From contig OY829545.1 of the NCBI GenBank assembly GCA_963691705.1, positions 13,345,893 through 13,409,892 of the forward strand: a DNA stretch of 64,000 bases, written 5' to 3'. The position numbers were made by a program, and so were the translations under genes. The notes under the pieces were generated by a model that was given only the letters and a program-made list of their open reading frames with translations, did no database searches and was not told the origin of the DNA. The DNA is from Viola odorata. Taxonomy: Eukaryota; Streptophyta; Magnoliopsida; Malpighiales; Violaceae. Shown here in pieces: positions 1-11,434 of this stretch. Numbering within the stretch: position 1 is the stretch's first letter; every line of letters starts with the position of its first letter.

Positions 1-612
1 CGATTCGAGTAACCTGAATAATTTGACAAAACAATTATATCTTAAAAATTGAAAATTGACCCGGTAACTCAATTATCTTTTCAATTCGCCAATTTATTCT
101 AAACATTCTTTAATGAAAAATTCGCTAATTTTTAAAAAAATTCACGATCTTATGAGAATCTATCTTTTAACTTTTATATTGCATTTTATCCAAATACAGC
201 TTGTAAACAAGATTTTTACTAGAGAAAGTTATCATAAGATATTTAGCAGACATGTTTTCTTGACACCAAAGTCCAAACCCACTCTACCAATACCGAACGT
301 GAAGAGAAGATAACACAAGATAATGCACTGCTCAGTGTGCTCAGAAGTCACAGTATGATTGATCCATGTGCCCGAATAAATAATTAATAATAAAAGCCCA
401 TAAGAATCTGGAGACAACGACCGTAGTAATTAATTAGGGGAAGCACCACCTTGTTTCTCGTGCCGAAACAGATCGCGCCATCGTCAATTCGTCATGCATG
501 CACAGCAGCACAAAGCATATATCCTCCCATCATCCCCATCTCGACACGTATTGAAAACTGTGCCACTCTTCCGCATAGGAACAACGCCATCACAGCACGC
601 ATCACCTCTCTC

Positions 613-637
613 CACGTGTCGACATGCACAACACGTG
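613..637 (+). promoter_or_regulatory. Two G-box/ABRE CACGTG cores
   Basis: CACGTG occurs at 613-618 (context CCACGTGTC, a good ABA-response element) and again at 632-637 (context ACACGTGT), 19 bases apart. Closely paired ABRE/G-box cores are the usual arrangement for bZIP (ABF/AREB) control of ABA- and drought-induced genes. They lie about 250 bases upstream of the SRPP start codon. Binding and function are inferred from motif and position only. Confidence 0.5.
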
Positions 638-784
638 TTCATCTGAGCCGTTGAGATAATCCAATCACACTTTCTCCTCAAAGCATCAACGCCTATCTCT
701 TTGACCTCATCAGCGACTCCTAGCTTGCCACGCGGTAACAAGCTGTGACTCTAACCATAGACCAAAATTAGAAGTCAGAAAATC

Positions 785-792
785 CCTATAAG
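785..792 (+). promoter_or_regulatory. Probable TATA box of the SRPP gene
   Basis: CCTATAAGTA sits about 100 bases upstream of the ATG at 889. This spacing would put transcription start near 815-825 and leave a 5' leader of roughly 65-75 bases. Confidence 0.45.
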
Positions 793-888
793 TAAGGAGC
801 CGTTACTACGCTAGCTAGGCAGTCACTACTAATATTTTCTCCTCTTCTCAAGAATTAGCAATTTCTGCATTTTCTGAAAAAAACAAAA

Positions 889-1843
889 ATGGAGTCACAA
901 AACTCAGAGAGACTGATCGAATCGCATCCGAGTCCGGCGACGGTGATGGTAAGATATCTATTAAATTAAGCTGACAGATCTTTAATTTGCAATTGAACTA
1001 ATTTGATTCTGGAAAAAAATTATTGTTTGGAAGGTTGGTGAGGATGGGGAGAAGAAATTGAAGTATTTGGAGTTCGTTCATTCGGCGGCCATCTACCTCA
1101 CCGTATGCTTCTCCACTGTCTACGATTACGCAAAGGACAATTCCGGTCCGCTTAAACCGGGCGTCCAGACCGTCGAAGGAACGGTCAAAACCGTCGTCGG
1201 GCCGGTCTACGACAAGTTCCATGACATTCCCATGGAGCTCCTCAGATTCGTCGATCGAAAGGTTCTTTTCGTCATTTTCACTTATTATAATAACTCAATT
1301 TTGAGGATTTCGGGATTTGAAATTTGGAATTGTTTAATTTAATTTTGATTTTTTTTTTGGTTTGTTACTTGTTAGGTTGACAATTCGCTGAGGGAGGTGG
1401 AGAGGTACGTGCCGTCGCTTGTGAAGCAGGCGTCGAGCCAAGCCAGAGCCGTGGCTTGCGAGGTTCAGCGCGCCGGGGTGGTGGATGCGGCGAAGATTAT
1501 TACGAAGACGGTGTACAGTAGGTATGAGCCGACTGCGAAGGAGCTGTATGGGAAGTACGAGCCGGTGGCGGAGCTGTACGCGGTTTCGGCTTGGAGGTCG
1601 TTGAATCGGCTCCCGCTTTTTGCGCAGGTGGCGCATATCGCAGTCCCTACTGGTGCTTACTGGGCGGAGAGGTATAATCAGGTGGTGAGCTGTACAGCGG
1701 AGAGAGGGTACACGGTGGCGGATTATCTGCCGTTGATTCCAGTAGAGAGGATCGCTAAGGTTTTTTATCATGATCATGAGGATGTGGACGTGAATGGGGG
1801 GCCCACCATCTCGACCAATGGGGAAGCAGTTAAGGCGCATTGA
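889..1843 (+). CDS. SRPP: REF/SRPP family protein (small rubber particle-like, lipid-droplet-associated)
   Basis: Three exons (889-948, 1034-1261, 1376-1843) join in phase 0 with GT-AG introns and give 251 residues. The ATG at 889 is the first one downstream of a plausible TATA box. The protein shows the REF core: KYLEFVHSAAIYL, a stretch ending PLKPGVQTVEGTVKTVVGPVYDKF, and repeated YxPTAKELYxKYEPVAE-type helices. In plants without rubber this family coats lipid droplets and promotes growth and stress tolerance; in latex producers relatives sit on rubber particles. Two ABRE cores upstream suggest ABA or drought induction. The gene converges on TOC159. Membership of the family is secure; a role in rubber synthesis is not implied. 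The C-terminus after about residue 230 is hydrophilic and unrecognised. Confidence 0.93.
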
Positions 1844-3655
1844 GACTGGAGAAGAAATTAGTTTAGTTTAATTTTGGTTCTTTTCGTTTTTTTTGTGTGG
1901 AAGTGACGTCAATGGTGATGTAGTGGAGGTCGTTAGAGTGAAATGGCGCATTTTCCAATTTTTCTGCACTGTTGAGATTTTCGTATTCCTAATCGAGTGG
2001 CAGCGTTAAATCCGTCAATTCAAATCTAATACTGAATAACATTCTGTTATCAATCAGTAGCAATACGAAATGGAAAATACTTTACGTATTTATAAATCTT
2101 ATAATTTTTTATATTAATTGATACGTCATCTTTTTATATTAATTGATATATTAAAATGTGAATGATATATTTAGGTGGTGGTATTCAATTATTCGTTTCG
2201 ATTTGACTATATAGATTAAAAATATAGTTTGATCGAAAAAAATGATTGACTCAATTAGTTTTATTAAACTTGGGGAACCCACTGGTTTTTTTTTGAACCG
2301 GTTAGCTTTATTATTTTGATTTTTTTCTATTTTTTATATAAAATAATCTCATTTTACACAAAATAATGTTTTTTTATAAAAGAACGTCGTTTTGAGAGTT
2401 AATATTTTAATTCTTGATCTATTTGATAATTTTGATATATTATTCATAGATTTTATATAAAAGAAAAAATTAATAAAATAATGTATAAATATTTATTTTA
2501 TGAAAAATCAGTCGGTTTAATCTAGTTCAATAACCAGCACTATAACGGTTTAATGATAAAACATGTTAAAACGGTCTAATGGTTCATTTCAATTGAATCA
2601 GTGAACTATTCATTTCTAGTTCATTGTTCTATTCGGTTTTGATAATTATGGTTCTGACTTAATCAGAAATTTATGCTGCTGAGTTAAAATTTGTGTGAGA
2701 ATTTTATTTTTTTATGGATCTTCACGGCTTGAATTCGAAGTATCTCTATGGAAAGAAAAAAAATTGTAGTCAAAGTTTTAAATTATTAGTGGGACCTATG
2801 ATTTTCCCTTGTGACTTGTAGAATAAAAGTATAGACAGTTAAGAAACATCATCGGTACGGTAGATGTGTTACCTTTGCTGATGCTGTACAAGCGGAATGA
2901 GTATCCGGAAGGCAGTATAATGTGACCTAGTTGTGCCACATGACCAGAAGACCGTCACGGTCCTCGAGCACGGATGGATGTTTTTCGAAGAACAGAGGCG
3001 ATGCACGAATGGTATCAGAACTTTTGTGCCCGCGTACTATCCTTTTAAGTAATGAAGTTGTGAAATTAAATTACCCGAATTAAATGAGGATTATGTTCGG
3101 ATAAAAGTTACTTGCTTTTATTCGGATAAAAAGTGAAGGAAGCTAGTTCAAGTTTGAAAGATAGAGCTGTGTTCATTTGTGATGTTTCATCTTTTTCGAT
3201 ACCAGCAGTGGGGGAAGCAAGAGAGCTACCAAAAAACTGTGCGATTATGTTTGGTCACGCAGGCCACACAACAGGGTTCATATACCAATTGATTTACATG
3301 TTTGTTGAGAGTGGAACTCAAGAAAGACCTTTAAGAGATTGATCGGTTTAAATACAAATAAAATTAAAACTTATGATTATACTATACCAACCCAAAAATA
3401 AGCATACCAGACATTCTAAATTATGCAAAACTGCTAAAGAAGCATGTGTGATTATTCTGATTCCGTCATAATGATCCAACTCAAACTTCAATACAACTGC
3501 ATTAGGCTAAGAACAAACAACTTTGAACCTCACTTGATAGTTTTTAAGTTCTACAGAGCAGGGAAAACGGTGCAAAAAATATTTTGTAACCTTAGCTATG
3601 ATGCCCAACTGGGTGCAGCGAGATGGCATGGCATCAAACAAAAAAATGGGAACGT
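1844..3655. other. Convergent intergenic region between SRPP and TOC159
   Basis: This holds the 3' flanks of two convergent genes. The stretch 2160-2660 is AT-rich with scattered AACCGGTT/CGGTTTAAT motifs like the ends of decayed DNA transposons, but I could not define borders. A 69-codon frame at 3133-3342 is not recognised. No gene is supported. Confidence 0.5.
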
Positions 3656-6600
3656 CTAGTACATCGAGTAATTGTCACTAACCCCTGGGCGAATGAGCTT
3701 GTAGATTGACATTGCAATGGGAAGAAGACTCACAAGAGCGATCTGAAGCTGGTCTGAGCTGCTTGTTCGAACAGTAATTTGTCCGCTCATCTTATTGTTC
3801 AATCCTGCACGAACTGCTATCTTTGAACTCCTCCCGACAGAGAACTGAGACTGAAGGTTGGCCCCTAGTGCTAGGTCACCCCTCCACTTCACTAAAGACA
3901 ATCCCAAGGAGGATTGATCCTGGCCAATTGGAAAATCTGCTTCCTTCAACCGCACTTCCAAATTGGCTCCATATGCTGAATCACCCTGGCATCGTACGGT
4001 TCCAGTGCTACCAACCAATGTCACGCGTTTTCCGAGAGCAATCTGATCCTCAAGTTTCAAACCAGTAGCTACATTCTCACCCAAAAATGTGACAGAAATC
4101 CCAGCAGCTGTTTTATTCTTCTTAAAGTTTTTGAATTTGGTTTCACCTCTGACAATGTAGGCAAGTTGCTTACCCACATTTTGAATGTCAAAACCTGCCA
4201 TAGTTGACCCACTCTCCCCATGCTTCGCTGAGACTGAAGAATCCAAATGGATGTTGAATTCTTTCTTATCCTTCGTCACTTGAACAGTAACTGCCGCTGG
4301 AAATCGACTAGCAATAGCTAAACCATGTTCAACATTCACCCCATCATACCCACAGTCATGGTCCCAGCCATGGGTGTCCAGAACTGGCCTAGCCAGGAAC
4401 TGAGAAGTTGGCTCCAAGAAGCGGTACCTGTAAGCTGGATTATCACTATCGAAAGATGGTGGCAGGACCATATCAGGCAATGGAACAGGCACAGCAGCTG
4501 GGCCTCCGTTTTCTGGATCACCATCCTCTCCCAAGTAAGCATATTCCTCTGCAGCAACTTTTCCTTTCTTCTTGACCTCTTTCATTCTTCTCAACTCCTC
4601 CTTCCACTGCTTTTTCTGGAGGAGCTTCACTCGGTAGTCATACTCCTCAAAATATGCTTTCTTTTGTTCCTTACTAAGCTTAGCAAGCTGAGTTTTCCGA
4701 AGTGGCTTGAAAGGTGGTAGCTGATCATACTCATCCTCTTCTTCTTCCTGATCAGAATCAGATACATCATCCAAATCAATATCAGAATCAACAGTGTCAC
4801 CTCCCTGATCAGTAGGGAGCTTTGGATGTGCGCGGGACTGCAAGAGCCAGGACAACAGGTATGGAAGGGGAGGCGAACGAACTCGGAAGCCAAATAGCTT
4901 TCGGTGGTCAAATGGCTCCTGAGGTTTTGAGAGAGCACTTGCTTCAGATAAGATTTTCATAGAGTAGCACAGTAATAGCAGCTGGGGTCTCCAACTCTGG
5001 CCATTAGGAAGCACCTTCTGGCCTTCTCTATTTTTACGACAGGAAGGGTGATTCTCTACAAGTGATACTGGATTCATCAAGCCTGGACTCATCAGGCGTA
5101 GGTCACCAACAGCTTGCCCAATAGACTGCTGGGCAACATGGGAACGCTGAGTAACAAAGACATCATAACTCAGAGGGGTACCAGATGGTCCATCTGGTGG
5201 TGCTGAAGCAGCATGGGTTAGAGTTAATATGGCATTTCGCCAGATGGAAGAGCCAAGAACACTAGTGATAGTTCGCAGCAAAGGCAGATCATTGTTTTCT
5301 TTGGTCTGAGTGTCAAGCCGGTCAACATAGAGGACAATATCAGGAGGACATTTCTTCATAAACTTCTTTATAGAAGACAGTATTTTTCGATTTGAACCTT
5401 GCTCTGAACCAGAAGACTTGAGACCTGGGCTATCAATTACCCTGATCCTTACTCCATCTACCACGCCAGTTATTTCTTTGACAGAAGAAGTGGCTGGCTC
5501 AAAGGCATGGATCCGAGACTTCTCCTCAGCAAAAATTGAATTTATCGTAGCACTCTTCCCTACTCCTGCTTTCCCAAGAACAAGTATGTTCAAAGAGAAG
5601 TCTAAATCATCTTTGCCTTCAGTTTCAAGCTGCAAAGCCATCCTCTTTGCAGCATCGAGGTTAAAAAGTTGATTAGTCCGCCTCCCTGCAACAATGGCTA
5701 AGCGGTATAAAACCTGTGCTGCAATAGATTCTTCTGGGGATTGGCCCAGTCTGTGAACAAGCCTAAAAAATCTCACCCTTAACTGCTGTAAATTTTCCAG
5801 TTTCTTCTTCTCTTCTTCACTCAAGTTCTCATCTGAGTCTCCCCCACGTGTTAGACTAGGAGTGAAAAGATTGGAATTGCCAGGCCGTGGAGCAGGTCTC
5901 AAGGTTCGAAGTGAGGGTCCCAGACCTGCAGGCCGCTCAACAGAGAAGAGTCTTGATCCATCTTGAGAACTGACAGTAATAGTATTACCATCTGACCCGG
6001 AACCAGTAGCTGCCTTCAACAGAGCAGCCAAGGCAGCAGAGTCAAATAGCTCCTTCCCCTCCCCCTCCTCATCTGTATCTACTTCTTCATCTGAGTCTGT
6101 AACAATTTGGCCATCAATTCTCTGTGAAGTATCATGAGAACTCTCTGCACCTGATCCTCGCTCCAACTCCTCCAAGAACTTTCTGGTAGCTTCAGAGCTT
6201 CCAAATATCATATTGTCAGTATCTTCATCAGTAACTGAGCCTTCATTTTCATCTCCACCTTCTTCATCTTCAGCTTCTAGTCTATCTTCCACATCTGTAG
6301 CTGTATTCAATTTGGTAAATTCAGGAGAGAGAGATCTATCAGAGACATCATCCTCCAATTTTTTAAGCTCACCACTCACATGAGTTTCATCAGCTTCCGT
6401 ATGTCCTAAAGCAAGAGCAGTATCAGCTTGTGCAGATTCTGCACTATGGTCCACAGCAAGCACTCCACTGTCAACTCCACTGTCATCCCCTCCATCTACT
6501 TCATTTCTCTCAACATTCAACCCAACAGCAGCTGTCTCCACGTCAGGCTGAATCTCTCTAGCTTCTACAACAGCTTCAGATTCCATCTTTGTCTCCAGCT

Positions 6601-7648
6601 TCTCCTCATTCCCAGTCATGGCTATACTCCCACTCTTGTCAACATTATCATCCAATTCTGAGACATTTAGTTCTTCTTCTACCACTGCATCATGAAAAAC
6701 ACCACTGATACCTGAATTTTCACCCTCCCCTAAAGCAGAACCATCAATGTCCTCTCCATTATCTTTGGCCTCCAAAACTTCAGCCTCAGAACCAGATACA
6801 ACCACACCATCCTTCTCAACAACTGGTTCTTCAACATCACCACTAATCTTCTCAAAGTCATTGTCCAAAGGCACGCCCTCGACTGAAAGAGTCTCCACAT
6901 CAGCATTCACCCCCTCCACGACAGCCTCTTCACCATCCTTCAACTCCACCTCCTTCTCAACCTCTTTCGCCGCACCACCCACATCATTTTCAATTCCGTT
7001 TCCCTCAACGACAGAGTCTTCACCACTCTTCAACTCCACCTCCTTCTCAACCTCTTTTGTTGCACCACCCGCACCATTTCCAATCCCGTTTTCCTCCACC
7101 ACAGATTCTCCACCATTCTTCGACTCTACCTCCTTCTCCATCTCTTTTCCTGCACCACCCACATCATTTCCAATCTCGTTTTCCTCCACGACAGAGTCTT
7201 CAACATTTTTCAACTCCACCTCCTTACCCACTTTTTTTCCTCCACCATCCACATCATTTCCAATCCCGTTTTCGACCACAAAACCCTCCGCTAATTCATC
7301 CCCCTTTAAGTCCCTAACTCTATCATCATTATCAACAGGGTTAGCCCCTTCAAGAGTCTTTTCAGGGGTTTTCTTATCTGGGTCCCCCAGAATTGGGTTC
7401 TCCGTCAAGGTCTCAAACTCCTCCTCACCACTCACAAACCCTCCATCACTGCCACTATCATTATTACCATTATTGCCATTAATATTAGCGCTACTCTTAT
7501 CCTTTTCCATTCCTAAAGCATGATTAACAAGTGAATTATCAGTAAAAGAAGCGGTTAAAGGAGAAGAAGAAGAGGAGGAGGAAGGAAAGGAACCTGTAGG
7601 GGAGACATGTGACGCCGGTTCAGGTGAGGATAAGGCCTTGGCGTCCAT
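3656..7648 (-). CDS. TOC159: Translocase of chloroplast 159 (TOC159), preprotein receptor GTPase
   Basis: A single uninterrupted reading frame of 1330 residues. The open frame extends upstream to 7729 but only through a TTG; the first ATG is at 7648 and begins MDAKALSSPEP, like known TOC159 starts. Domain order is an N-terminal acidic A-domain (to about residue 640), the GTPase domain (P-loop GKAGVGKS at about 692-699, DSPGLK at about 739, LTHAASAPPDGPSGTP downstream), an acidic linker, and a C-terminal M-domain ending in a predicted beta-rich membrane anchor. The protein is the primary receptor for photosynthetic preproteins at the chloroplast outer envelope, working with TOC34 and TOC75. 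It is slightly shorter than the Arabidopsis protein (about 1500 residues); the difference is mostly in the fast-evolving A-domain, which here carries four 30-residue repeats. The single-exon structure and complete motifs argue for an intact gene. Confidence 0.97.
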   Translation of the reverse strand: MDAKALSSPEPASHVSPTGSFPSSSSSSSPLTASFTDNSLVNHALGMEKDKSSANINGNNGNNDSGSDGGFVSGEEEFETLTENPILGDPDKKTPEKTLEGANPVDNDDRVRDLKGDELAEGFVVENGIGNDVDGGGKKVGKEVELKNVEDSVVEENEIGNDVGGAGKEMEKEVESKNGGESVVEENGIGNGAGGATKEVEKEVELKSGEDSVVEGNGIENDVGGAAKEVEKEVELKDGEEAVVEGVNADVETLSVEGVPLDNDFEKISGDVEEPVVEKDGVVVSGSEAEVLEAKDNGEDIDGSALGEGENSGISGVFHDAVVEEELNVSELDDNVDKSGSIAMTGNEEKLETKMESEAVVEAREIQPDVETAAVGLNVERNEVDGGDDSGVDSGVLAVDHSAESAQADTALALGHTEADETHVSGELKKLEDDVSDRSLSPEFTKLNTATDVEDRLEAEDEEGGDENEGSVTDEDTDNMIFGSSEATRKFLEELERGSGAESSHDTSQRIDGQIVTDSDEEVDTDEEGEGKELFDSAALAALLKAATGSGSDGNTITVSSQDGSRLFSVERPAGLGPSLRTLRPAPRPGNSNLFTPSLTRGGDSDENLSEEEKKKLENLQQLRVRFFRLVHRLGQSPEESIAAQVLYRLAIVAGRRTNQLFNLDAAKRMALQLETEGKDDLDFSLNILVLGKAGVGKSATINSIFAEEKSRIHAFEPATSSVKEITGVVDGVRIRVIDSPGLKSSGSEQGSNRKILSSIKKFMKKCPPDIVLYVDRLDTQTKENNDLPLLRTITSVLGSSIWRNAILTLTHAASAPPDGPSGTPLSYDVFVTQRSHVAQQSIGQAVGDLRLMSPGLMNPVSLVENHPSCRKNREGQKVLPNGQSWRPQLLLLCYSMKILSEASALSKPQEPFDHRKLFGFRVRSPPLPYLLSWLLQSRAHPKLPTDQGGDTVDSDIDLDDVSDSDQEEEEDEYDQLPPFKPLRKTQLAKLSKEQKKAYFEEYDYRVKLLQKKQWKEELRRMKEVKKKGKVAAEEYAYLGEDGDPENGGPAAVPVPLPDMVLPPSFDSDNPAYRYRFLEPTSQFLARPVLDTHGWDHDCGYDGVNVEHGLAIASRFPAAVTVQVTKDKKEFNIHLDSSVSAKHGESGSTMAGFDIQNVGKQLAYIVRGETKFKNFKKNKTAAGISVTFLGENVATGLKLEDQIALGKRVTLVGSTGTVRCQGDSAYGANLEVRLKEADFPIGQDQSSLGLSLVKWRGDLALGANLQSQFSVGRSSKIAVRAGLNNKMSGQITVRTSSSDQLQIALVSLLPIAMSIYKLIRPGVSDNYSMY
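6920..7279 (-). repeat. Four 90-bp coding repeats in the TOC159 acidic domain
   Basis: Residues 124-243 (counted from the ATG at 7648) form four tandem units of exactly 30 residues. Each starts VVE(E/G)NGI(G/E)N and ends K(E/K)VEKEVELK(x)GEDS or similar. Units lie at 7190-7279, 7100-7189, 7010-7099 and 6920-7009. The exact period and high identity point to recent in-frame tandem duplication in a disordered, acidic region. Confidence 0.9.
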
Positions 7649-10412
7649 GAGAAATGAAGAGTGGGGTTTTCGGTGTTTGATTGGTGCAGAGGGGTTTGAG
7701 AGTGGATTGGGTTTAGGAAGTGATGCCAATTACCAGAAGAGAGCGAAAAGAAAGAGATGGAAAAAGAAGGTGATAAGGTAAGCAATCGTCTACTGAAGGA
7801 GTCTCTTTTATTTTATTTCTCTTTTATTGTTGAGTATTGTAGCCGTTCTTGGGCTTTTCTCGATGTTTATTTAATAAGAACTTGGAAATGTCAAATGTAT
7901 CCTTCTCAGATTTTGCACCCAACTTAAATGTCAAACGTAAGCTATTATTGAAAAGTTAATAAAATTTGTTATTTCCTTTATTATTTATAAATTATTGATT
8001 TTTGGGAAAAAAATATTTTTAAAAAGTTATCTAATTATATTTTTTAAAATAGCAGTTGAAAATTTAGAGTAATTACTTATTAATATATTTTTTTTTATTG
8101 GTTAATCCGAGGAATGATTATGGAGTAATTTATTTTTTTATTTTTTAAAACAACAGTTAGCTTTTTATTAGAATTTTCTTTATATATATATTTTATGTTA
8201 ATTTGACATTTATAAAATAACGGAGGAGGAAGTAATATGTAAAGTATTTTTCAAAAAGAGGAAGAAGTTATATTGTTACTCTTTTAATTTTCATCAATTG
8301 AGAATGGAAAAAAAAAACCATTTTCAGCTTCTTCCATTTCGAAATATTAGTCATTTAATATTACTCTATATATAATAATTTTTTCGGTATCTTTTCAACC
8401 GAGACTAATCTCATTAAAGCAATATTAGAATCGGAAGGAAAGAGACTCTCCCATCACAATTTTTCTCCATTTTCAAAATACAAATCTCTTACTATTTGAC
8501 CACAACCAATACTGATAGACAAAAAAAATATTAAATAGTTGGGATAATTAATGAGTAATTTTTTTAGAATTACAATTTTCTAACCTGTGGATCATGTTTA
8601 AAAGTAGATCCTAGTAAATTTGAAAGAAAAAGAACGGTGTTCTTCACTTATAAAAGTTCATAAATATATTGCAGTATCTCTAAAACAACTTATAACATAA
8701 TTGCACACAAATTAATCAAAACTAGACGTACTTTACTAACTTAAGATAAAATTTTACTTATATCGAGTTGATACGTTTATAAATAAAATTGTGTTACAAA
8801 ATTAGTATAAAAAAATGAATTACAAATGATTTAGATTGAGTTATATCAACAACGGTTAATCTTTCTGAGTAATTAGTGATCATTCTTTTTTTTTACAAAA
8901 TCAACATAATTAAACTTTTGGTGTGAATATGTAGTATAGTAGTATTAGATTGAAAAACATATAGTACTCCTAGTTTGAGTTAGGTATGTCTACATGGTAG
9001 GAGCAATTAGGGTTTGGATGCTTGAATCACGAGATGGGGAGGTCTTTTGTTTGGTTGCATTTGGAGGATAACTTCAACGATTGGCATGTTTTGTTTGGAT
9101 CTGCATTTCTTCTTGTCTTTTGGCTACTATGAATTTATGAGGATGTGTGTGTTCCTACTTAATTTCTCCCTCTATCTCCCCATATCTCAAACGTTTGGCC
9201 AAAACTCATTCCCTCATCCCAAAACTTCTACAGCTATCAAATATTCCTCTCTTTTTACTTTCAATTCATATTTTGCAAGATGAAAAAAAGAAGGAAAGTC
9301 CATGTTTTAATCTTTTTCTGATCTCGAATTTGACTTGGTAAACAAGAGTGGTGTCATACATACAAGCAGATTATAATATTGTCACTTGATAGCTGATGTA
9401 TTCAAGTCTTGAGCCTTGGCCCAGTTTTTTTCCCTCAACCTTTTGTACGTTGTCTGGGCCTGCGTGCCTTCCACAACTAGCCAACCCCAGGTACTCTCAT
9501 TTTGAACAGTACAAAGTTTAATAGAGTCAATTAGTATGAATTGTTTATCCGTACCATTAGAAAAAGGTACACTCGGTTAGATAATCTAAATCTCACGTGT
9601 TGTTCTTCCTTAATACCCCACCGTTTCCCCCTAATGATTGATTACACAAACGCCATTATTCATCTATCTACTGAAAGTTTGTAATAAATTTGTAAAATTA
9701 TATTAAATTAGTAACAAAGTGCATGATAAATATAAAATATATAATTCAAGGATGATTTTACGATTCAATTTTACGTTATAAATTTACCTTGATTTTTTGT
9801 GCTAAAAAAAATTCTCGAATGTAACAACTTTACTCTTGTATAATATTTGACATATATATGCTTCCTCTATGATAAAAAGCCAAAAATATCATTAAGATAT
9901 AGCCTACGATTTTTACGTAGATACTCTCGTTGTCATTTAATAATTGATGTTTTGAGTTTAATTTCTTATCCGCAAATAATAAATGTTTTTATCATTTAAA
10001 TGTATTTTTAATCTAACTTGTAAAAGTACAGATGGAGTATTAAAGAGGTTCGAATAAAAGCACATTTATTGAACCCATATTGATTTTGTGAACCGATATG
10101 TGATTGTTGGTGTAATTAAATAATTTGACACTTTCATTCTTTAAATAAACGGTCATAAATTTAATCATTATATACGGGTAAATTACGTGTTAATTAGGAT
10201 CATTTTGTTTCTTAAGGGCCCGCCGCGACCATCATCAAGGGAACTTAAATATACATAATTACATATGATTAATATTAATCAAATAATTAAATTTGTGAAT
10301 TTTCTGGCTTTGGGTCAAAAGCTGAGTCTTTGACTAATCCATAGGAAAAACAAAGATTACTAAGCGCAGCCGCTGACTAATAATTAAATATTATGAATAT
10401 TTTTATTTTCTA
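7649..10412. other. Gene-poor AT-rich intergenic region
   Basis: The first 200 bases are the TOC159 5' flank. Beyond that the DNA is AT-rich with many homopolymer runs. Short frames near 9047-9341 show no recognisable domain. I see no gene, RNA gene or well-bounded element. Confidence 0.5.
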
Positions 10413-10539
10413 CTCCCTTTAGACTACTTTAATTGATTTTCTGAAACATTAATATTCAGTAAAACAAACACTAAAAAATAAAATAAAATATATAGTAATA
10501 TTCTATAGAAAAAAATTAATTATTATGATCCGGAGGGAG
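10413..10539. mobile_element. Possible small degenerate Stowaway MITE
   Basis: The stretch starts CTCCCTTTAG after a TA dinucleotide (10411-10412) and ends with CCGGAGGGAG before TA (10540-10541). The ends are inverted only over the outer 7-10 bases, and the interior is AT-rich. The TA target and the CTCCCTYY end fit Stowaway, but the poor inverted match keeps confidence low. Confidence 0.35.
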
Positions 10540-10750
10540 TATTTTAAAAGAAATCCTGTTACTCCCGACTCGGGCTCGAAGACTGCAAAGTGCAAATGGA
10601 GATGTATGATCCCACAATGCATCTACGTTTTGGGCGGAGTGCTGATTCTGCTGAATGTGGTTCATGTCGGCCTCGTTCTTATTTGACACTATTTTTTCCC
10701 CTAAACTGACAAGTTAGAGCTGAAATTATCAAAGACTATGAAAGCAATTA

Positions 10751-11434
10751 CTCCCTCCGTCAAAATTTAGTTGTCGCGGGCCCAGGAATCACACAAATTA
10801 AGACATAGTGGGCCCGCGTCAGAAATGATCAGCTTTTAGTCATTTTCCAGACTTTTTTTCTGTTTTTGTCCCTGTCGCTGTTCGGAATCACTTTCCGGCG
10901 TCCATCTATTCTCACCGCCCCCCACAGGAAGGAGCGGAAGGCCGAGAAGGCCGAGACGAGTCGGGCGCAGGTAGAACGACGCGATTCCGACCACCCACGC
11001 GCCGCCAATCTCCGGCGAAGCCGCCGCGGCTTTTCTCCACGTGCCGGCGCGTGGGAACGCGTCCGGCCACCGTTTCCGCCGCCGTCACCTGGGTTCGACT
11101 CGTCTCGTCATTTCCGGCACGAATCTATGGTCGCCTTGATTTTTATCTACTTATTTGTTGAAGAAAAAGATGAAAGGGAGATGAAGAAGGGAGAGGGAGA
11201 AGATGGAGAGAGAGGGTGTCAGAAACTCTGCACCTAAGGACAGCCACGTATGATGTTCCTGTTCGTTTCACTCTTTTGCCCCCGTATGACAGGCACTCTA
11301 ATAAGCGTATGACATGTCATTCAAGGGGCATTTTTGTCAAAAAAATATATAAAAGGATGAGTTAACCAAGGCGACAACTAAACCGGGAATGGTGTTTTTG
11401 GGCTAGAACGGCACGTATATTTAGACGGAGGGAG
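10751..11434. mobile_element. Large Stowaway-type MITE (about 684 bp) with GC-rich core
   Basis: The left end CTCCCTCCGTCAAAATTTAG and the right end (reverse complement CTCCCTCCGTCTAAATATAC) are inverted repeats flanked by TA (10749-10750 and 11435-11436), the Stowaway/Tc1-mariner signature. A second inverted pair, TAGTTGTCG near the left and CGACAACTA near the right, lies further in. The core at about 10870-11110 is GC-rich, unlike surrounding DNA. A 123-codon frame inside resembles no protein I know. The element is about twice the usual Stowaway length, so the core may be captured host DNA. Confidence 0.75.

Larger units (their letters stand above)
1..888. other. Upstream region of the SRPP gene
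   Basis: No gene is supported here. The first 420 bases are AT-rich. From about 470 the composition becomes mixed and holds the probable promoter of the downstream SRPP gene (separate entries). The short frames in this stretch have no recognisable protein similarity. Confidence 0.6.

Noticed and set aside
3010..3019. TGGTATCAGA as an LTR retrotransposon primer binding site
   Set aside because: No LTR, TG...CA border or internal domain could be found around it.
3133..3342. 69-codon frame downstream of SRPP
   Set aside because: It shows no recognisable similarity, splice context or promoter, and is short enough to occur by chance.
6747..7523. 258-codon plus-strand frame opposite TOC159
   Set aside because: It is the antisense of the repetitive acidic A-domain (Glu/Val codons read backwards give Ser/Thr/Phe), with no features of a real protein.
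7649..7729. 27 extra N-terminal codons of TOC159
   Set aside because: The upstream start is TTG, not ATG; the first ATG at 7648 matches the family's N-terminus.
10866..11237. 123-codon frame as a gene
   Set aside because: It lies wholly inside the Stowaway-type element and has no recognisable domain.
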